A DNA stretch of 64,000 bases, taken from the NCBI RefSeq assembly GCF_004005375.1, contig NZ_RZUF01000023.1, positions 23,595 to 87,594 on the forward strand. The letters run 5' to 3'. The notes beneath the pieces were generated by a model. It saw nothing but the letters and a program-made list of their open reading frames with translations, had not been told where the DNA came from and did not search any database. Shown piece after piece: positions 7,434 to 16,118 of the stretch; position 1 is the first letter of the stretch, and each line of letters begins with the position of its first letter. The position numbers and the translations under genes are program-made. This stretch comes from Rheinheimera sediminis (GTDB lineage: Bacteria > Pseudomonadota > Gammaproteobacteria > Enterobacterales > Alteromonadaceae).

Positions 7434-9503
7434 TTACCAGATTTTGACCCGTACCGCATCATCACGGTACATACCATCACCAGGCTTCACATCATAAGTC
7501 TGATAAAACTCTGGCATATTCGATAACACACCCAGTACACGGTACATACCCGGCGAATGTGGTCCTGTGATCACTTGCTGACGTAAAGAGGCATCACGGA
7601 ACTTGATTCGCCACACCTGAGACCAGCCCATAAAGAAACGCTGATCACCACTGAAACCATCAATCACAGGCGCAGGTTTGCCCTGTAACGAGGTTTGATA
7701 GGCTTTAAAGGCAACAGTTAAACCACCTAAATCGGCAATGTTTTCACCTAAACCTAAAGCACCCTGCAGTTTTAAATCATCTATAGGATTAAAGGCACTG
7801 TATTGGTCTATCATCAGCTGAGCACGTTTCTGGAACTGCTCTGCATCTGTAGGTTTCCACCAGTCGGTTAAGTTACCATGGCCATCTGAACGACGACCCT
7901 GATCATCAAAACCGTGGGTAATTTCATGCCCTATCACGCCACCAATGGCACCGTAGTTCACCGCGTCATCCGCGTTCACATTAAAAAATGGCGGTTGCAA
8001 AATGGCAGCCGGGAACACGATTTCATTCATGGTTGAGCTGTAATAGGCATTAACAGTTTGAGGTGTCATACCCCATTCAGTACGATCGACTGGCTGGCCT
8101 AATTTAGCCACCATACGGTCGAATTCACACTGGCTGCTGCGCTGCATATTGCCCACTAAGTCGCCGGCTTTCACTTCTAAACAGCTATAGTCACGCCATA
8201 CATCAGGGTAGCCAATTTTGGCATTAAACTTGGCTAGTTTTTCCTGAGCCGCTTTTTTGGTTTCAGGGCTCATCCACTCCAGACCATCGATAGCCTCTTT
8301 AAAAGCGACTTTCATATTTTTGATCATCTGATCCATGCGCTCTTTCGCTTCAGGCTTAAAATGACGCTCGACATAAATCTTGCCCAGCATAAAACCTAAA
8401 GACCCCTCCAGAGCAGCCACAGCACGTTTTTCACGTTCACGCTGAGCCTCTAAGCCTGACAAAGTTTTGCCATAAAACTCAAAACTAGCCTGGTCAAAGC
8501 TGCTGGCCAATAACTCACTGTTAGCACGTACCAGGTGGAATTTTAAATAACTTTGCCAGTCGGCAACCGAAATTTCGTTTTGTAACTGAGCAAAAGCAGT
8601 CAGATAAGTAGGTTGACGTACGACTAACTCTTTGACATCAGAGAGTTTCGCGGCACCTAAAAGAGCGGCCCAGTCAAAACCTGGAGCTGTTTCAGCAAGC
8701 TGGGCCAGAGTTAATTTGTTATAAGTGGCGTTGCGATCCCGGTTTTGTACCCTACTCCACTGAGCTTCAGCCAATTTAGTTTCTATCGCATAAACAGTGG
8801 CAGCAACTTTGGCCGGATCGTCCCAACCCGCCAATTCCGCGACTTTGCTGATATAAGCCTGATACTTCTGCTGAATTTCTTTCGATTTTTCATCTGTATT
8901 CAGATAATAATCACGATCAGGCATGCCTAAACCTGATTGGTTCGCCAGGGTAATATATTGATCCGATGCTTTTTGATCCTGACCGACAAATAGCACTACA
9001 GGAGTACCGGTACGAGCGGCCTGGAATTCGCCCCATAACTTAGCCAAATCGGCATGAGAGGTCAGCGCTTCTACTTTAGCAAAATCAGCTTTTAACGGCG
9101 CTAAACCTAAAGAGTCCAGGGCCGCCGTATCCATGTAAGAGCGGTAGAAATCGGAAATTTTCTGAATATCAGTACCAGCTTCTGCCGTTTGGCCCGCCAA
9201 TTCCTGCACTATTTCCAGCACTTGCTTATCTGCGTTTTCACGTAATTCGTCAAAACTACCCCAGCGGCCTTTGTCGGCTGGAATTTCAGTTTTCGCCAGC
9301 CAGTTGCCGTTTACGTAACGAAAAAAGTCCTGCGCAGGCTTTACGCTCGTATCCATATTGGACAGCTCAATGCCTGAAGTTAAAGTTTTCACTTCAGCCA
9401 CAGCAGCTGCAGGTGTTTCAGTAGATTGAGTTGGGGTTTGGGCTTTGTCGCAGCCTGCCAGTGCTACAAGCACAGCCAGAGCCAGAGTCGATTTTTTTAA
9501 CAT
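7434..9503 (-). CDS. M13-family zinc metallopeptidase, lipoprotein (neprilysin/PepO-like)
   Basis: Predicted lipid-anchored endopeptidase of 689 residues. The signal peptide ends in lipobox LAGC (Cys18). The large N-terminal M13 domain contains RYVNGNWLAKTEIPADKGRWGSF. The catalytic part has NAYYSSTMNEIVFPAAILQPPFF, zinc motif HEITH at 526-530 and third ligand Glu587 in GENIADLGG. The C-terminal PGMYRVLG and final VKIW are typical of the family, and the length is normal. An AGGA ribosome site precedes the ATG. It has its own terminator and lies between the MFS transporter and the flagellin-like pair. A role in periplasmic peptide degradation is a family-based inference. Confidence 0.95.
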   Translation of the reverse strand: MLKKSTLALAVLVALAGCDKAQTPTQSTETPAAAVAEVKTLTSGIELSNMDTSVKPAQDFFRYVNGNWLAKTEIPADKGRWGSFDELRENADKQVLEIVQELAGQTAEAGTDIQKISDFYRSYMDTAALDSLGLAPLKADFAKVEALTSHADLAKLWGEFQAARTGTPVVLFVGQDQKASDQYITLANQSGLGMPDRDYYLNTDEKSKEIQQKYQAYISKVAELAGWDDPAKVAATVYAIETKLAEAQWSRVQNRDRNATYNKLTLAQLAETAPGFDWAALLGAAKLSDVKELVVRQPTYLTAFAQLQNEISVADWQSYLKFHLVRANSELLASSFDQASFEFYGKTLSGLEAQREREKRAVAALEGSLGFMLGKIYVERHFKPEAKERMDQMIKNMKVAFKEAIDGLEWMSPETKKAAQEKLAKFNAKIGYPDVWRDYSCLEVKAGDLVGNMQRSSQCEFDRMVAKLGQPVDRTEWGMTPQTVNAYYSSTMNEIVFPAAILQPPFFNVNADDAVNYGAIGGVIGHEITHGFDDQGRRSDGHGNLTDWWKPTDAEQFQKRAQLMIDQYSAFNPIDDLKLQGALGLGENIADLGGLTVAFKAYQTSLQGKPAPVIDGFSGDQRFFMGWSQVWRIKFRDASLRQQVITGPHSPGMYRVLGVLSNMPEFYQTYDVKPGDGMYRDDAVRVKIW

Positions 9504-9665
9504 GGGTTTTCCTGAAATTGATTTTAGTTATCAGTTTTTACGCAGAACCAGTGTAGAGAAAAGGAGGGTATTGTCCAGTTTTTAGATTTTGACTGCGACT
9601 AGTGGCAAACCAAACCCGACCAATGTCTACTCTGCAGTGAAGGATTCGCCAAAGCTTGTTGCAAT

Positions 9666-10007
9666 TCAACTTTCTAAGCCTTCTGCGATCTGAGTGGTGA
9701 GCTTTATTAACCAAGGCCTGTCTTGCTCAACTGCTGGTAAATCCAGTTCGCTCAACACGGCCTGAGCTAATTGTTGCAGATTTTCCTGCAGCATCCTTGG
9801 TATGGGATTGTCTACATCATTGACCAAACCTGAAACCGTCAGCCACAGCACTCTAAGATCGGCCAAGGCTTTGCTTTGTTGCAATTCAGAGCCTTGTTCA
9901 GCCAATTCAAGTTGATACAAGACGCGTCGAAACACCTGAGCTTCAAGAACCTTGGTGTTTGACGCCAGTAAACGGGTATCGCGATAAAGATCCACCGGGC
10001 TTCGCAT
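9666..10007 (-). CDS. FlaF-like flagellin chaperone/regulator homologue
   Basis: Small helical protein of 113 residues. The pattern follows what I recall of the FlaF family (alphaproteobacterial flagellin-synthesis factor): an early Tyr and basic stretch (YRDTRLLASNTKVLEAQVF), then ALADLRVLWLTVSGLV, then a DNPIP turn matching the N-x-LP of FlaF. It ends with IKLTTQIAEGL, like the family's INRAIAEGL-type ending. It begins nine bases after the flagellin-like gene, on the same strand, which fits a chaperone–client pair. The start lacks a strong ribosome site, consistent with coupling. The family call rests on reading by eye. Confidence 0.65.
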   Translation of the reverse strand: MRSPVDLYRDTRLLASNTKVLEAQVFRRVLYQLELAEQGSELQQSKALADLRVLWLTVSGLVNDVDNPIPRMLQENLQQLAQAVLSELDLPAVEQDRPWLIKLTTQIAEGLES

Positions 10008-10016
10008 CAGAGTGGC

Positions 10017-10871
10017 TTAGCTAAATAAACTGAGTAAGGAACGTGCGCCCTGATCTTTGCTACCAATGCCTATGGTTTGCTGTTTTAACTGCTGGCGGGT
10101 TTCTTCGGCCTGTTTTAGCAAGGCTGCACGACTTTCTTCATCCGGTGCAGCACGAGCTGTATTACGACCGCCAGTGCGCTCAGACTCCAGACTACTGGTT
10201 GCTTTGCTAACAGCTGTAGCAATTTCTAACTGAGCCTTTAATTTTTTATCATCTTTTGCCAAACGTTCCGCACTATCAGTCACTGCAGTTTCGGCAGTGG
10301 TTAAAAGGCTGGCTTTACCTTCTTTACCTTTTAGTAAATCGCGGGCTTCTGCTGCTGAGCCTATGTTTTCCGGCAAGCCCAAACTTTTAGTCAAAGCGCT
10401 GCTGCGCAATTCAGACTGGCTGCCATAACTATTGGTCGTCACTTTACTGCTGTCTTTATCCGTCAATAAATTAATGCTTTTGCCACCACCAGCGCCTTTG
10501 TAACTGGCACTTTCCAACGTTTTTTCGATACCGGTACGAAGTTCAGTATATTGCTTTTGTAGCTTCTCACGTTGCGGAGCTGTTAAAGAATCATCAGCCA
10601 ATTGAGTGGCCACTTCCCTCACTTTTGTCAGTGAATCTTTAATCTCTGTAGTCGCAGCCTGAGCAGTTTCGACTGCGCCTTTACCTTTGGCTAAACTTTG
10701 CTGCACCGCTGAGTAATCTTTTGCTGAGTTGCGACCAGGACTCACTTCCAATTCAGCCTTTTTGCTGACTGAAGTTTTAGTATCTGGGCTGGCCTGACTG
10801 GAAACGGCGTTGGCCGCTGGATTTGCGACCTGGGTTGAGGGCATAAAGCCGGGGCTGATAGTATTGATCAT
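10017..10871 (-). CDS. Flagellin-like protein lacking a recognisable D0 helix
   Basis: Protein of 284 residues, rich in Ala, Ser and Lys and predicted helical. Residues 45-60 (SPGRNSAKDYSAVQQ) line up with the flagellin block SSGLRINSAKDDAAG. Residues 66-125 follow the D1 helix pattern, with EIKDSLTKVREVATQLA as in flagellin EINNNLQRVRELAVQ. Residues 190-222 match the C-terminal D1 helix, and the end ARSLLSLFS recalls flagellin ...NVLSLL. The usual N-terminal SLxAQxNL heptads are absent; instead there is a Pro/Ala/Ser-rich stretch. The start at 10871 is chosen because GGAG lies six bases ahead; the upstream ATG at 10883 has no such site. A FlaF-like gene follows. It could be a secreted minor filament protein or a repurposed flagellin. 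Confidence 0.65.
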   Translation of the reverse strand: MINTISPGFMPSTQVANPAANAVSSQASPDTKTSVSKKAELEVSPGRNSAKDYSAVQQSLAKGKGAVETAQAATTEIKDSLTKVREVATQLADDSLTAPQREKLQKQYTELRTGIEKTLESASYKGAGGGKSINLLTDKDSSKVTTNSYGSQSELRSSALTKSLGLPENIGSAAEARDLLKGKEGKASLLTTAETAVTDSAERLAKDDKKLKAQLEIATAVSKATSSLESERTGGRNTARAAPDEESRAALLKQAEETRQQLKQQTIGIGSKDQGARSLLSLFS

Positions 10872-11026
10872 AACAAACTCCATCTGGACTGGCGGCCAGA
10901 AATTAAACTCCTTAGTAGTTTAACTCTGCCAAGCCGTTTCGCCAGTTAAATATGGCTATTTTCTCACCACAGATCCACTGCAGCTTCTCTTCCGTTCAAT
11001 GAGTGGTTTTGATGATTAGGCACCTT

Positions 11027-11407
11027 ATGCAGCTAGCACTGATTTACGACGGAGACTGCCCCTTATGCCGTCACTATGTGGCGGCACAGCGGCTGCAAAA
11101 ACAATTCGGCGAACTGACGCTGCTCAATGCCAGAGATTTGCCTGAACAAGCCCCCTTGTTACTGGCCGAATTGCATGCTCTGGGTTTGGTTATAAATCAA
11201 AGCATGCTGTTAAGGGTTGACGGTCGTTGGTTAAAAGGAGCTGAAGTATTGCAATTACTGGCTTCACTGAATGAAGCCAGTTGGCGCAACCGGCTTTGGT
11301 TGTATTGGTTTCAATCTGCAGACCGGGCCCGCTTTAGTTATCCCTTGCTGCGGGCCGGACGCAATCTGTTGTTAAAGCTGTTAAAAATACCGCCTTTGCC
11401 TTACTGA
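11027..11407 (+). CDS. DCC-type thiol-disulfide oxidoreductase family protein (DUF393)
   Basis: Protein of 126 residues with the family signature YDGDCPLC near the N terminus, a CxxC-like redox site, followed by a thioredoxin-like alpha/beta pattern. The biological substrate is unknown for the family. The start at 11027 is preferred because TTAGG lies six bases ahead; ATG at 11012 and GTG at 11003 are alternatives in frame. The 3' end overlaps that of the convergent GH13 gene by seven bases, so both stops must lie within the other gene's end. Confidence 0.8.
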   Translation: MQLALIYDGDCPLCRHYVAAQRLQKQFGELTLLNARDLPEQAPLLLAELHALGLVINQSMLLRVDGRWLKGAEVLQLLASLNEASWRNRLWLYWFQSADRARFSYPLLRAGRNLLLKLLKIPPLPY

Positions 11408-13260
11408 GGCTCCAGTTCCAGCATTAAACTGCCACGCGCTGGCAGTTGCAGACTGCCGTTGGTGCTGATGCTTTTGCCAGTCAGTACATCAGTAAAACGG
11501 GCATGGGCTGGTAAGAGTTCAGCATAACGCTTTAGATCCAGAGTTTTAGCATCGGCATTTTTATTAAAAAACACCCACAGCTGTTTGTTGTCCTGATAAC
11601 GCACATAACTGTAAATACCGTCAGCCGGGCTAAAATGTTTCATCTTTCCTTGCTGTAACACAGTGTTGTTTTTACGGTAATTCGCCAGGGTTTTGATCAG
11701 TTGCTGTGCCTGTAGCTGCGCCTGGCTTAACCCCTTGCCGCTAAACGCATTCACTGCGTCCCCTGCCCAACCACCAGGGAAATCACTGCGTACTAAACCA
11801 TCGTCACGCTGTTTAGGGCTTTGCGCCAGGATTTCAGTGCCATAATACAGCTGCGGAATACGAGGTGCAGTCAGCAGGTAAATCATCGCCATCCGATACA
11901 AATCGCTGTCTTCATTCAGTAAGGAAAATATCCGTGCTGTATCGTGATTGCCTTCAAACAGCACCAGATTGCTTGGGTCCGGGTAAATCACATCGTTACC
12001 TAAAGCTTCATAAAGTTTGATCCAGCCTTTGTCCCATGATTCTTCTTCAGTCAGCGCCGCCAACAAAGCGTAATAGAGCGGAAAGTCCATCATACTGGGT
12101 GTAAACGACTGATAACCATCAGAGTTCTGTTTGCCTTTTTGCCAATAGGACACTACAACAGGGTTAGCGCTCCACTCTTCACCGACAATATTAAAATTCG
12201 GGTATTCGCTCATCAGACGCTTCGACCACTGAGTCAGGAAATCTTTATCCGCATAAGAGTAGGTGTCTTCACGAATACCGGACAAACCAGCGTATTCCAC
12301 CCACCAGATGGAGTTTTGGATCAAATAAGTCGCCAGTAGCGGATGACGCTGATTTAAATCCGGCATAGTCTCGACAAACCAGCCATCAACAAAAGCTTTG
12401 GCGTCGACCTCTGCAGCATAAGGGTCCTGCACTGTAGTGCGGGCGTGATTGGTTGGATGGAAACTGGCGTTATAATTCAGCCAGCTTTTTTCCGGTAAAT
12501 CCTTCAGCCACCAGTGATTGGAGCCTATGTGATTCAGCACTATGTCCTGGATCACGCCTATGCCCTGCTTGTTAGCCTCAAGTACAAAGTTTTTGTAACT
12601 TGCATTGCTGCCAAAACGTGGGTCTATTTTGTACAGATCCGTAGCTGCATAGCCATGATAGGAATAAGCCGGACTATTGTTTTCCGTCAGCGGCTGAGGC
12701 CAGATTTGCGTCACACCCAACTGCTGTAAATACGGCAAAGCCTGCTGCATACCGGCAATATCACCTCCATGTCGGCCGCCTGGGTTTGCTCTGTCCAGCC
12801 CTTCGCTCATGCCATTCACTTCATCGTTGGCAGGGTCAGCGTTGACGAAACGATCCGGTGTGATGAGGTAAATTAAATCTTTTTGACCAAAACCCTGGCG
12901 CTGTGCCGCCCCCTCTTTACGCGCCAACAAGCTGTAGTTATACCTTGCTACTGTTTTGCCATTTCGGCTAAAACTCAGCTCAAAACTGCCTGGTTTTACA
13001 TCAGGACTCAGTTCCAAATCGACAAACAGATAATTTGGATTTTGTACCTTCTGTACACCCAAAAGCTTCACGCCCGGATAACTCAGCGCTACCTGAGTGT
13101 GCTGAATAGCTTTGCCATGCACCATCAGCTGCAGCTTGGGTTCTTTCATTCCAACCCACCAGAAAGCAGGTTCCAGATGTTCAATTGGACTGGCGAAAAC
13201 AAGATTCGCCATCAGCGTAACACTCAGCAGTACAGCTTTGATGATATGAAAAAGCTTCAT
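11401..13260 (-). CDS. GH13 cyclomaltodextrinase/neopullulanase-like enzyme (SusA-type), secreted
   Basis: Alpha-glucan hydrolase of 619 residues with a signal peptide (about 1-23, ending VFA). An N-terminal Ig-like domain (about 25-115) is typical of cyclomaltodextrinases. The (beta/alpha)8 domain has DIVLNH (239-244), nucleophile Asp332 in GIREDTYSY, acid/base Glu361 in IVGEEW and Asp440 in FEGNHD. A C-terminal beta domain follows. The signal peptide points to the periplasm, where it would cut maltodextrins or cyclodextrins brought in by the TonB receptors. Its ATG overlaps the TGA of the GH31 gene (ATGA), so the two are coupled in one operon. Exact substrate preference cannot be read from sequence. 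Confidence 0.92.
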   Translation of the reverse strand: MKLFHIIKAVLLSVTLMANLVFASPIEHLEPAFWWVGMKEPKLQLMVHGKAIQHTQVALSYPGVKLLGVQKVQNPNYLFVDLELSPDVKPGSFELSFSRNGKTVARYNYSLLARKEGAAQRQGFGQKDLIYLITPDRFVNADPANDEVNGMSEGLDRANPGGRHGGDIAGMQQALPYLQQLGVTQIWPQPLTENNSPAYSYHGYAATDLYKIDPRFGSNASYKNFVLEANKQGIGVIQDIVLNHIGSNHWWLKDLPEKSWLNYNASFHPTNHARTTVQDPYAAEVDAKAFVDGWFVETMPDLNQRHPLLATYLIQNSIWWVEYAGLSGIREDTYSYADKDFLTQWSKRLMSEYPNFNIVGEEWSANPVVVSYWQKGKQNSDGYQSFTPSMMDFPLYYALLAALTEEESWDKGWIKLYEALGNDVIYPDPSNLVLFEGNHDTARIFSLLNEDSDLYRMAMIYLLTAPRIPQLYYGTEILAQSPKQRDDGLVRSDFPGGWAGDAVNAFSGKGLSQAQLQAQQLIKTLANYRKNNTVLQQGKMKHFSPADGIYSYVRYQDNKQLWVFFNKNADAKTLDLKRYAELLPAHARFTDVLTGKSISTNGSLQLPARGSLMLELEPQ

Positions 13261-15689
13261 TCTAATACCACCCTGGCTTTGGCCTGATCCCAGTGCAGCT
13301 TCAACAGCACTTGTTGTTTGCTGGCATCAAAATAAGCACTTCCGGCTACCAGTTCTGCTGCTGAATTGACCCAACTCAGCGCTTTACCATCCACCAGAGC
13401 GTTCACAGGTTTCGCCATCTGATGCACAACCAGCATTGTTTCCCGCTGTTTTGGCATACCGGAGTAACCCAAACCAGTGCGGTTGAATTCAAAAGCCAAA
13501 CTCTTGCCTTTTGCCGCAGCACTGAAGGTCAGCAGCTCATACTGGCCTTTGCTTAACGAATCCGGCGATTTACCATCATCTTCATACATTTGGCCTTTGG
13601 CTTGGCTGATAGATTTGTCGTGGTAATAATGCAGCTCTAACTGACGGCTGCTGTAGTCTTTCAAGCTTTGAACTACAGGCACCATAGGCACAAAAGAGCC
13701 GGCACGAACCATAACAGGCAAGGTGGTTAAATCGGTCGGTTGTTCAATAGTTTTGCCACCCTGATAGGCTTTGCCTGTCCAATAATCCAGCCAGACACCT
13801 GCAGGTAACTGCACTGGTACCGACTTCACACCTGCAGCTGTCACGGGAGTCACTAAAAAGGCATCGCCCCATAAATAACTGTCTTTATTGGCAATTAAAC
13901 TGGTGTCTGCTTCATTTTCAAAAAACAGCGGCCGCATTAATGGCATACCAGTGCTGCTGTTTTGATAAGCCAAGGTGTAGTTGTAAGGTGTTAAGCGATA
14001 ACGTAACTTGACGTATTCGCGCAAAATATCTTTGGTTTCCTGGTCGTGCAACACAGGTTCAGGCGCTATTTGCTCCTGGGCGTGCGGGCGATACACAGGT
14101 TGGAACACACCGTATTGCAGCCAGCGGATATACATTTCTTTATCAAACACTTCGCCACCGGCAAAACCACCTAAATCCGAATGGGTATAAGCCAGACCTA
14201 ACAAGCCCATTTGCAGCGCCAGTTCCACTTGCGGTTTCAAACCATCCCAGCTGCGGCTGACATCTCCTGTCCAGGGGATCATGCCAAAACGTTGTGAGCC
14301 AGCAAAACCAGAACGCATCATAATCATAGGACGCTGCTCTGGTTGCTTGTCTAAGCGGTTCTGATACACCAGTTCAGCCCAGCGATGGCCATAGGCATTG
14401 TGAATTTCGTCCGCAGTGCCAATGCTATGAATCGCATCAGCAGGATGCACTTCAGGCTCGCCTAAATCGCCCCACCAGCCCGCTACGCCATACTCAGCCA
14501 GCTCGTTATAAATGCCTTCAAACCAGCTTGTGCCTTCTTTTGAAAACACATCAACCAGGCCTGTATTGCCGAAATAAAAATCGAAGGTTTTGGCTTTACC
14601 TGCCAGATCAGTGGCTAGAGCTTTGGCTTGCACTGCTTCATCCCAACGTTTCGAGGTGCTTAATACAAAAGGTTCAGTGATCAGAACTGTGTTCACCCCT
14701 TTAGCTTTAAAGTCGCTGATCATGCCTTTAGGATTAGGGAAGGCTTTGTTATCCCAGGCTAAATTGCCCATATGGCCCTGAATATCTGGCCCAAACCAGT
14801 ATAAATCCAGCACTACAGCATCCAGTGGAAAGTCTTCAGCAGCAAATTTATCCACTATGGCGCGGGTTTCGGCTTCGGTACGATAACCAAAACGTGAAGC
14901 AAAATTCCCCAAAGCCCAACGGGGTGGCAATGGTTGCTTGCCTGTTACTGTCACGTACTCTTCAATCAGTTTTGGATAAGTGGGCGCAGCCATCAGAATA
15001 TAAGCCGTTCGGCCCGCCACAGCTTCAAATTGCAGCACCTCTTTTTCAGTTTTGCCTAAATCAACAAAACCACTGGCGCTGTTATCAAACAACACCAGAT
15101 ACTTTTTACTCGACATCACAGCAGGTAAACCAAAATACATCTGCTGTGCTTCAGTGGTATAGCCGTAACTAGCTTTATTGTACAAAGGCAAACGCTGACC
15201 ACGTCTGTCCATGCCCACCACCCGCTGGCCTGTGCCTAGCAGCTTTTCATCATCTTGCAGCTTAAAACGAAAACCGCGCAAAGTTTCATGAGCAAAAAAA
15301 CCTTTTTCCTCGGCAAGCAGAAGTTCATTGCCACGGTAATAGCTTACAGAAAAAGGTGACTTCTTCAGCCTGGCGGTCAGATCTGCGGTTTTGAACTCCA
15401 GAATGTCATCTGCAACTGTCACCTTGCCTGCTACTCTGGCATTGTGATCGGCAATAGCAAAAGAGGGTAATTGCTTTTGTCCGTCGATTTGATAAACCAC
15501 TTCTATCGCTTCAGTGCTTTTAAAGGTCAGAAGCACCTGAAACTCATCCGTAGTCACAACCAGCTGATCATTTTGTACTATGTGACTCTGATAGTTTGCA
15601 GCTTCTGCAGGTAAGAGACTTCCGAGTAAAACCAGGCTTCCCAGCAAAAAGGAGCAAATTTTATATTGTATCGTCATAGTATGCCGCAC
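13257..15689 (-). CDS. GH31 alpha-glucosidase, secreted
   Basis: Glycoside hydrolase family 31 enzyme of 810 residues, expected to release glucose from the ends of maltodextrins in the periplasm. It has an N-terminal signal sequence, a beta-sandwich domain to about 240, and the catalytic barrel. Nucleophile Asp408 lies in GWWGDLGEPE and acid/base Asp476 in WTGDVSRSWDGL. The C-terminal beta domains end near VVLE. The frame opens with GTG at 15689; ATG at 15677 (four codons later) gives an equally good signal peptide and neither has a strong ribosome site. It is the first gene of the operon with the GH13 enzyme, and an operator-like palindrome lies 132 bases upstream. Confidence 0.93.
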   Translation of the reverse strand: MRHTMTIQYKICSFLLGSLVLLGSLLPAEAANYQSHIVQNDQLVVTTDEFQVLLTFKSTEAIEVVYQIDGQKQLPSFAIADHNARVAGKVTVADDILEFKTADLTARLKKSPFSVSYYRGNELLLAEEKGFFAHETLRGFRFKLQDDEKLLGTGQRVVGMDRRGQRLPLYNKASYGYTTEAQQMYFGLPAVMSSKKYLVLFDNSASGFVDLGKTEKEVLQFEAVAGRTAYILMAAPTYPKLIEEYVTVTGKQPLPPRWALGNFASRFGYRTEAETRAIVDKFAAEDFPLDAVVLDLYWFGPDIQGHMGNLAWDNKAFPNPKGMISDFKAKGVNTVLITEPFVLSTSKRWDEAVQAKALATDLAGKAKTFDFYFGNTGLVDVFSKEGTSWFEGIYNELAEYGVAGWWGDLGEPEVHPADAIHSIGTADEIHNAYGHRWAELVYQNRLDKQPEQRPMIMMRSGFAGSQRFGMIPWTGDVSRSWDGLKPQVELALQMGLLGLAYTHSDLGGFAGGEVFDKEMYIRWLQYGVFQPVYRPHAQEQIAPEPVLHDQETKDILREYVKLRYRLTPYNYTLAYQNSSTGMPLMRPLFFENEADTSLIANKDSYLWGDAFLVTPVTAAGVKSVPVQLPAGVWLDYWTGKAYQGGKTIEQPTDLTTLPVMVRAGSFVPMVPVVQSLKDYSSRQLELHYYHDKSISQAKGQMYEDDGKSPDSLSKGQYELLTFSAAAKGKSLAFEFNRTGLGYSGMPKQRETMLVVHQMAKPVNALVDGKALSWVNSAAELVAGSAYFDASKQQVLLKLHWDQAKARVVLE

Positions 15690-15820
15690 TCACTTTTAAC
15701 AAAAAAAAACAAATCAATTTTCATTTTGACAGCGAAAAAACCTGTTGTTGCCTTAGACAAAGCATCACAAGCATGCCACAACTTAGTGCAAAAATTTCAG
15801 ATCCGCTGGTCAGCGGACTG

Positions 15821-15836
15821 CTGCATACGTATGCAG
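15821..15836. promoter_or_regulatory. LacI-type operator, variant copy 2 (glucosidase operon side)
   Basis: Perfect 16-base palindrome CTGCATACGTATGCAG. It differs from the other copies by a symmetrical change (GCATACGTATGC for GAATACGTATTC), which keeps the palindrome. It lies 132 bases upstream of the GH31 start. Confidence 0.65.
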
Positions 15837-15983
15837 TGATTCCATTCAAGATAGCTCAGTACTCATTATCCAGATTAATTTTTAGCACCCACTTATTTTT
15901 CAGAGAAAACAATACAAACACTGCAAATGCACCAATTTGGAGCTATGAATTGCTAATTGCCTCATGAATGTGCACTTTAGAAA

Positions 15984-16003
15984 ACATGAATACGTATTCA
16001 TGT
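15984..16003. promoter_or_regulatory. LacI-type operator, copy 3 (TonB receptor side)
   Basis: Perfect 20-base palindrome ACATGAATACGTATTCATGT, 115 bases upstream of the TonB-receptor start. It contains the same 14-base core as the sites at 7256-7271 and 28045-28058. Confidence 0.78.
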
Positions 16004-16118
16004 TGAGATGTGACTCGAACAAGTTTAATAAGCTAATGGGCTAACACCATAGTGCAAAAGCGCAGACCAAACCATAGCGTCAGAAGCACATAAAAAAACA
16101 ACACACCGGGGATAAGGA

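Larger units (their letters stand above)
15690..16118. promoter_or_regulatory. Divergent control region of glucosidase operon and TonB receptor
   Basis: 429 bases, AT-rich, between divergent GH31 and TonB-receptor genes. It contains two operator-like palindromes (15821-15836 and 15984-16003), one for each direction. A further inverted repeat, TCCGCTG-GT-CAGCGGA, is at 15802-15817. The two ends would be bound by the same regulator. No certain -10/-35 boxes could be fixed. Confidence 0.65.
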
